Assembly (NCBI RefSeq): GCF_004364285.1
Contig: NZ_SOBE01000002.1
Coordinates: 868,001-932,000, forward strand
DNA: 64,000 nt
Source of the DNA: Frigoribacterium sp. PhB116
GTDB taxonomy: Bacteria; Actinomycetota; Actinomycetes; Actinomycetales; Microbacteriaceae
Direction: 5' to 3'
Shown here: positions 60,726-64,000 of the stretch, in pieces
How positions within the stretch are numbered: position 1 is the first letter of the stretch
Layout: each line of letters opens with the position of its first letter
Made by a program: the position numbers and the translations under genes
Notes under the pieces: generated by a model
Told to the model about the DNA's origin: nothing
What the model saw: only the letters and a program-made list of their open reading frames with translations
Database searches by the model: none

Positions 60726-61433
60726 ATGATCATCGACCGGGTCCGCGTGCCGGAGGCGCTCGTCGCCGACCCGGTCGAGTGGCCGTTCACCGTCCCGGCC
60801 GTCGCCGCGCTCGTCGGCTCGGGCGTGTCCCTCGACGGGCCCGTCACCTTCCTCGTCGGCGAGAACGGCAGCGGCAAGTCGACGATCGTCGAGGCCCTCG
60901 CCGAGGCGTGGGGCGCCGACGTCCGCGGCGGTCGCTCGCACGGCAGGTGGTCGTCCGAGCTCGAGCCGTCCGAGCTGGGTGCCGTGGTCGAGCTCGGACG
61001 CACGCCGACGGGCAGCCGCATGGTCGGCCGCAAGGCGAAGGGATACTTCCTCCGGTCCGAGACGGCGCTGGACATGTTCGCGCGGTACGAGAAGCGCGAC
61101 CCGGGGTTCCACGACGTGAGCCACGGTGAGAGCTTCCTGCACGCCTTCGATGCCCGGCTCGCCGAGAAGGGGCTGTACCTGCTCGACGAGCCCGAGGCGG
61201 CCCTGTCGTTCACGGCCTGCCTCCAGCTGATGGGCACGCTGGCCGACGTCGCCGACGCCGGCGGGCAGGTCGTCTGCGCGACCCACTCGCCCGTGCTCAC
61301 GGCCCTGCCCGGCTCGTCGGTGCTGCAGCTCGGCGAGCGGGGCATCGAGCGGACGACCTGGGGCGAGCTCGACCTCGTGCAGCACTGGCGGGCGTTCCTC
61401 GACGAGCCTGGGCGGTACCTGCGGCACCTCTGA
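60726..61433 (+). CDS. AAA/ABC-type ATPase
   Basis: A 235-residue ATPase of the AAA_21 (SMC/RecF-like) group. The P loop is FLVGENGSGKSTIVEAL (about residues 40-56), a signature-like segment is VSHGESFLHAF, Walker B is GLYLLDEPEAALSF and the H switch VCATHSPVL. No membrane segment or partner domain exists, and no nuclease gene (as in OLD or Gabija defence pairs) is adjacent, so a stand-alone housekeeping or stress role is more likely than phage defence. A GACCCT box 6 nt before the ATG hints at leaderless transcription, weakly. Confidence 0.82.
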   Translation: MIIDRVRVPEALVADPVEWPFTVPAVAALVGSGVSLDGPVTFLVGENGSGKSTIVEALAEAWGADVRGGRSHGRWSSELEPSELGAVVELGRTPTGSRMVGRKAKGYFLRSETALDMFARYEKRDPGFHDVSHGESFLHAFDARLAEKGLYLLDEPEAALSFTACLQLMGTLADVADAGGQVVCATHSPVLTALPGSSVLQLGERGIERTTWGELDLVQHWRAFLDEPGRYLRHL

Positions 61434-61550
61434 GGCACGACGCAGTGCGATGCGGGCCCCGGCGGCGGGTGTACTTGCGCCACTGGATTCTGTAGTAAGG
61501 TTGACGAGTTGCTTCGGCAGCGGAACACGAGCAAGACGGCAACATCATCT

Positions 61551-61626
61551 GGGTCTGTGGCGCAGCTGGTAGCGCACCTGCATGGCATGCAGGGGGTCAG
61601 GGGTTCGAGTCCCCTCAGATCCACCA
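61551..61626 (+). tRNA. tRNA-Ala (GGC)
   Basis: A 76-nt cloverleaf with encoded CCA: acceptor GGGTCTG/CAGATCC with one G-T pair, D stem GCGC/GCGC, anticodon stem CCTGC/GCAGG with loop ATGGCAT (anticodon GGC), and T arm AGGGG-TTCGAGT-CCCCT. A promoter-like TTGCGC and a TAGTAA/TAAGGT region lie near 61476-61501. Confidence 0.96.
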
Positions 61627-61646
61627 GAAGAAAGACAACAGTAGAG

Positions 61647-61679
61647 ATGGCCTCACCTCCGGGTGGGGCCATTCTTCGT
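61647..61679 (+). terminator. terminator after tRNA-Ala
   Basis: ATGGCCTCAC and GTGGGGCCAT form a 10-bp stem (one T-G pair) with a 6-nt loop, followed by TCTTCGTT, 21 nt after the tRNA. Confidence 0.8.
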
Positions 61680-61749
61680 TCCGCTGCTGAGCCGCCGACT
61701 GCTGTGCTGACGGTTCCTGTGTATTCCGCGATTCAGGAACGTGAGGCCT

Positions 61750-61802
61750 GACTCTGCGTCGTGCAGGACTACGGGTCCTGAGCTGCGCACGATGCAGGAG
61801 TC
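61750..61802. repeat. imperfect nested palindrome
   Basis: GACTCTGCGTCGTGC (61750-61764) pairs with GCACGATGCAGGAGTC (61787-61802) apart from one bulge and one mismatch; inside, CAGGAC/GTCCTG (61764-61780) forms a second hairpin. It resembles in design the elements at 24264 and 24457. Confidence 0.45.
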
Positions 61803-61961
61803 GGCTGGGTCCACCTCCTGGATCATGAGGGGCAAGGCCAGTCAGGGCCGAGCAGGCGAGAGCGCAGGAGGCGCGGGTCGGCCCCCGCAGAGAGCCCCGA
61901 CCGTCTGGACGTGCGCTGTGCATCGGCTCCACGCGGGCGGCGGACGCGGTAGACATCATGC

Positions 61962-62696
61962 ATGAGCAACGAGCAGCACGGCCAGACCCCCGCCCCCGAC
62001 GACGACGCGACCCGCGCCTCCGGGACGCCGACGGGTGCGGACCGCCCCCGTCCTGCGTACGGCGAGTACGCCCCGACGCCCGCGGGCGGTGCCGCCGCGC
62101 CGTCCGAGCAGCAGCCGGTCGCCTCCGGCGCACCTCAGGACGCCCCTCAGCAGGGCTCGCCCTACGGTGCCCCGCAGCAGGCCGCGCCCGCGTCGTCGCC
62201 CACGACCGGCGCCCCCGGCCCCAAGGGCATCGGCGCCTTCGCCGGCGAGGGTCACCCCCAGACGCTGGCGACCTTCACGCGATACGAAGACGCGCAGTCC
62301 GCCGTCGACCTGCTCAGCGACGAGGGCTTCCCCGTCGAGAGCGTGTCGATCGTCGGCCACGACATCCGCACGGTCGAGAACGTCGCCGGCCGCCTGACCA
62401 CCGGCAAGGCCGCGGCGCGCGGTGCCGCGGGCGGTGCGTGGTTCGGGCTCCTGCTCGGCCTGCTCTTCAGCATCTTCGCCCCGGGCGTCGCGTTCATCGG
62501 CGTCCTGCTCATCGCCCTCGGCGCCGGTGCCCTGTGGGGCGCCCTGTGGGGCGCGGTCGGCCACGCCGCCACGCGTGGTCGTCGCGACTTCGCCTCGGTC
62601 AAGACGATGGAGGCGGGCCGCTACGAGGTGCTCGTCCGTGGCGAGCTCTCCGCCCGCGCCCACCAGGTGCTCGCGCAGGGTCGCAAGGTCGGCTAG
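61962..62696 (+). CDS. general stress protein 17M-like (DUF1269/GSP domain) membrane protein
   Basis: A 244-residue protein. The first 95 residues are disordered, rich in Pro, Gln and Ala (QQPVASGAPQDAPQQGSPYGAPQQ). The GSP17M-like part starts at TLATFTRYEDAQSAVDLLSDEGFPVESVSIVG and is followed by a Gly/Ala-rich hydrophobic hairpin (GAAGGAWFGLLLGLLFSIFAPGVAFIGVLLIALGAGALWGALWGAVG) and FASVKTMEAGRYEVLVRG. In B. subtilis related proteins belong to the sigma-B general stress response. Probably membrane-associated; function unknown. TAGACA 6 nt upstream suggests a leaderless transcript. Confidence 0.85.
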   Translation: MSNEQHGQTPAPDDDATRASGTPTGADRPRPAYGEYAPTPAGGAAAPSEQQPVASGAPQDAPQQGSPYGAPQQAAPASSPTTGAPGPKGIGAFAGEGHPQTLATFTRYEDAQSAVDLLSDEGFPVESVSIVGHDIRTVENVAGRLTTGKAAARGAAGGAWFGLLLGLLFSIFAPGVAFIGVLLIALGAGALWGALWGAVGHAATRGRRDFASVKTMEAGRYEVLVRGELSARAHQVLAQGRKVG

Positions 62697-62719
62697 CAAC
62701 AGCCTCCGGAAGTGCACCG

Positions 62720-62757
62720 ACGACGAAGGGCCCCGCATCTGCGGGGCCCTTCGTCGT
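62720..62757. terminator. strong bidirectional terminator
   Basis: A perfect 18-bp self-complementary stem (left arm ACGACGAAGGGCCCCGCA) with a minimal loop, located between the convergent stress-protein and SDR genes. Confidence 0.9.
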
Positions 62758-62783
62758 GTCAGGGCGTCCCGACGGTCACCGCC

Positions 62784-63683
62784 TCACGGTGTGACCATCC
62801 CGCCGTTCACGTTCAGCGTCTCGCCCGCGACGAAGCTCGACTCGGCGCTGGTGAGGAACACGTAGGCGGGCGCCTGCTCGGCGGGCTGAGCGGCGCGTCC
62901 CATCGGCGACTCGCTCGAGCCGAACTCGGGCAGGGTCTCGGGGTCGACGCCCTGCGTCACCTGCAGCACGGACCAGGTCGGCCCGGGAGCGACGACGTTC
63001 ACGCGGATGCCCTTGCCGACGAGCTGCTGCGCGAGGCCCTTCGAGAAGTTGTTGATCGCGCCCTTGGTGGTCGCGTAGTCGAGGCGGTCGGGCGCCGGCG
63101 TGTAGGCCTCGAGCGAGGCCGTGTTGACGATCGTGGAGCCGGGCTGCAGGTGGGGCAGGGCCGCCTTGATGATCCAGAAGGGCGCGTACACGTTGGTCTT
63201 GAACGTGCGGTCGAACTGCTCGTCCGTGATCTGGTCGATCGACTCCTGCCAGACCTGGACCCCGGCGACGTTGACGATCGCGTCGAGCCCGCCCATGCCG
63301 TCGACGGCCTGCTGCACGAGCTCACGACAGAAGGAGGCGCTGGTCAGGTCTCCGGGGACGGCCACGGCCTTCTGCCCGGCCGCCTCGACGAGCGACACGA
63401 CGTGGCGCGCGTCCTCCTCCTCCTCGGGCAGGTACGAGAGGGTGACGTCCGCGCCCTCCCGGGCGAAGGCGATGGCCACGGCCGCGCCGATGCCGGAGTC
63501 GGCGCCGGTGATGAGCGCCTTGCGCCCTGTGAGGCGGCCGGTGCCGCGGTAGGTCTCCTCGCCGAGGTCGGGGACGGGCGTCATGCGCGACTGGAGCCCG
63601 GGCTCCGGCTGCTGCTGCACCTCCGGGCTGATCACGGGATAGCGGGTGCGGGGGTCGTCGAAGGTGTACTGATCGCGGGTCAT
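62784..63683 (-). CDS. SDR-family oxidoreductase (YhdG/glucose dehydrogenase-like)
   Basis: A 299-residue classical short-chain dehydrogenase with an N-terminal extension of about 50 residues (DQYTFDDPRTRYPVISPEVQQQPEPG) seen in stress-linked SDRs. The cofactor site is ALITGADSGIGAAVAIAFAREGADV; NVAG follows, the catalytic Ser is in IVNTASLEAYTP, and Tyr-x3-Lys in DYATTKGAINNF. The C-terminus SSFVAGETLNVNGGMV is standard. NADP preference is suggested by the Arg/Lys-poor but SYLP-containing loop, with low certainty. It is convergent with the stress protein gene, and both could belong to a general stress regulon. Confidence 0.92.
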   Translation of the reverse strand: MTRDQYTFDDPRTRYPVISPEVQQQPEPGLQSRMTPVPDLGEETYRGTGRLTGRKALITGADSGIGAAVAIAFAREGADVTLSYLPEEEEDARHVVSLVEAAGQKAVAVPGDLTSASFCRELVQQAVDGMGGLDAIVNVAGVQVWQESIDQITDEQFDRTFKTNVYAPFWIIKAALPHLQPGSTIVNTASLEAYTPAPDRLDYATTKGAINNFSKGLAQQLVGKGIRVNVVAPGPTWSVLQVTQGVDPETLPEFGSSESPMGRAAQPAEQAPAYVFLTSAESSFVAGETLNVNGGMVTP

Positions 63684-63787
63684 GCACCCGTGATACGCCG
63701 TCGGGCTGGTCGCCTGCTCAGGGCTGGGGCCTGCCGGGGTACGCGCGCACCGCCTCCTGGACAATCGTGTGGGGCACCAATCGTTGG

Positions 63788-63793
63788 TACACT
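63788..63793 (+). promoter_or_regulatory. -10 box of a leaderless promoter with adjacent palindrome
   Basis: TACACT ends 6 nt before the ATG at 63800. A perfect palindrome ACCAA-TCG-TTGGT (63776-63788) overlaps the upstream edge of the box and may be a regulator site. Confidence 0.5.
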
Positions 63794-63799
63794 CACGAC

Positions 63800-64000
63800 A
63801 TGGCATCGACGAGATCCTCCCGGGCCGGGCGTGAGCCCGACCACGAGCACGGCAGCTGGTTCGGCGACGCGGTCGAGCGGATGAACGCCCGACTCCGCCC
63901 CTACATCGGCGGCGCGCAGCTCGGCATCCGCGACGAGGCGCCGGTCGTGGCCCCGGCGCACGGCGGAGCGTGCCCGCTCTGCGGCCGCCCGATGGACGAG
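63800..64000 (+). CDS. N-terminal part of an unknown protein with a CPLC motif
   Basis: The first 67 codons of a gene continuing beyond the window. The protein starts MASTRSSRAGREPDHEHGSWFGDAVERM and reaches GGACPLCGRPMDE, where CPLC with the following Cys-free end could be the first half of a zinc ribbon. No family is recognised. Start position rests on the leaderless promoter spacing and on uninterrupted coding composition. Confidence 0.65.
   Translation, partial: MASTRSSRAGREPDHEHGSWFGDAVERMNARLRPYIGGAQLGIRDEAPVVAPAHGGACPLCGRPMDE

Larger units (their letters stand above)
61627..61961. other. 335-bp gap after tRNA-Ala
   Basis: It contains the tRNA terminator, an imperfect nested palindrome (61750-61802) and the start region of the stress-protein gene, with TAGACA 6 nt before its ATG. 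No credible gene was found on either strand. Confidence 0.6.

Noticed and set aside
60726-61433. AAA_21 ATPase considered as part of an OLD/Gabija-type phage defence system
   Set aside because: The protein lacks a TOPRIM domain and no helicase or nuclease gene lies beside it; tRNA-Ala and stress genes follow.
61551-61802. tRNA-Ala flank considered as an attachment site of an integrative element
   Set aside because: No integrase and no repeated tRNA 3' end is visible in the window.

Overview
The window is a high-G+C (by eye above 70%), gene-dense stretch of an actinobacterial chromosome, most likely from the Microbacteriaceae (Micrococcales). Pointers are DUF6993, DUF4233 and DUF4031 proteins, a eukaryote-like long IleRS behind a short actinobacterial T-box, a LAHTG class-E sortase substrate, two ClpPs, many GTG starts with GTGA/ATGA overlaps, and many genes whose start codon lies 6-7 nt after a TANNNT -10 box (leaderless). 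No phage, insertion sequence with transposase, CRISPR array or rRNA operon is present.

The housekeeping backbone follows the order of the Mycobacterium tuberculosis segment Rv2477c to Rv2420c: ettA, thioesterase, glbO, pepN, Rv2466c-like protein, rpiB, nei-type glycosylase, tig, clpP1, clpP2, clpX, valS (ileS also lies here in this organism), folC, DUF4233, ndk, rne, obgE, proB, proA, nadD, rsfS. Lineage-specific blocks are inserted between these genes.

Region by region. 1-11128: ettA, two thioesterases, glbO-mscS, pepN, and the mycothiol-linked protein/rpiB/nei/PaiB-like run. 11125-16403: amidohydrolase, dps, a two-component system and an SGNH lipoprotein. 16571-21199: tRNA-Gly, tRNA-Pro, trigger factor and the ClpP1P2/ClpX protease. 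21284-27453: M3 peptidase, methyltransferase, a repeat-rich intergenic region, a small conserved gene and valS. 27737-38544: MHS transporter, a four-gene oligopeptide-type ABC importer under a divergent TetR regulator with a visible operator, GtrA, a sortase-anchored surface protein and a CDF transporter. 38597-44410: T-box, ileS, folC, DUF4233, ndk. 44432-44584: an abnormal run of pure G/C homopolymers inside a terminator. 44610-46248: a VKOR/DsbA-like disulfide pair. 46249-53848: a long leader, rne, then a translationally coupled membrane/metal cassette. 53868-60657: DUF4031, obgE, proBA, nadD, rsfS. 60726-64000: AAA ATPase, tRNA-Ala, a general stress protein, an SDR oxidoreductase and the start of an unknown gene.

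The most unusual observations are: rplU and rpmA are missing between rne and obgE, where a permease cassette sits instead while a strong promoter with a long leader remains before obgE; a 62-bp tandem duplication across a gene junction has made a 21-codon reading frame that keeps start/stop coupling intact; a perfect 36-bp palindrome lies inside a coding region; nested palindromes and a 7-bp array fill 24264-24526; and the octamer CGCCTCCT/AGGAGGCG is far more frequent than base composition predicts.
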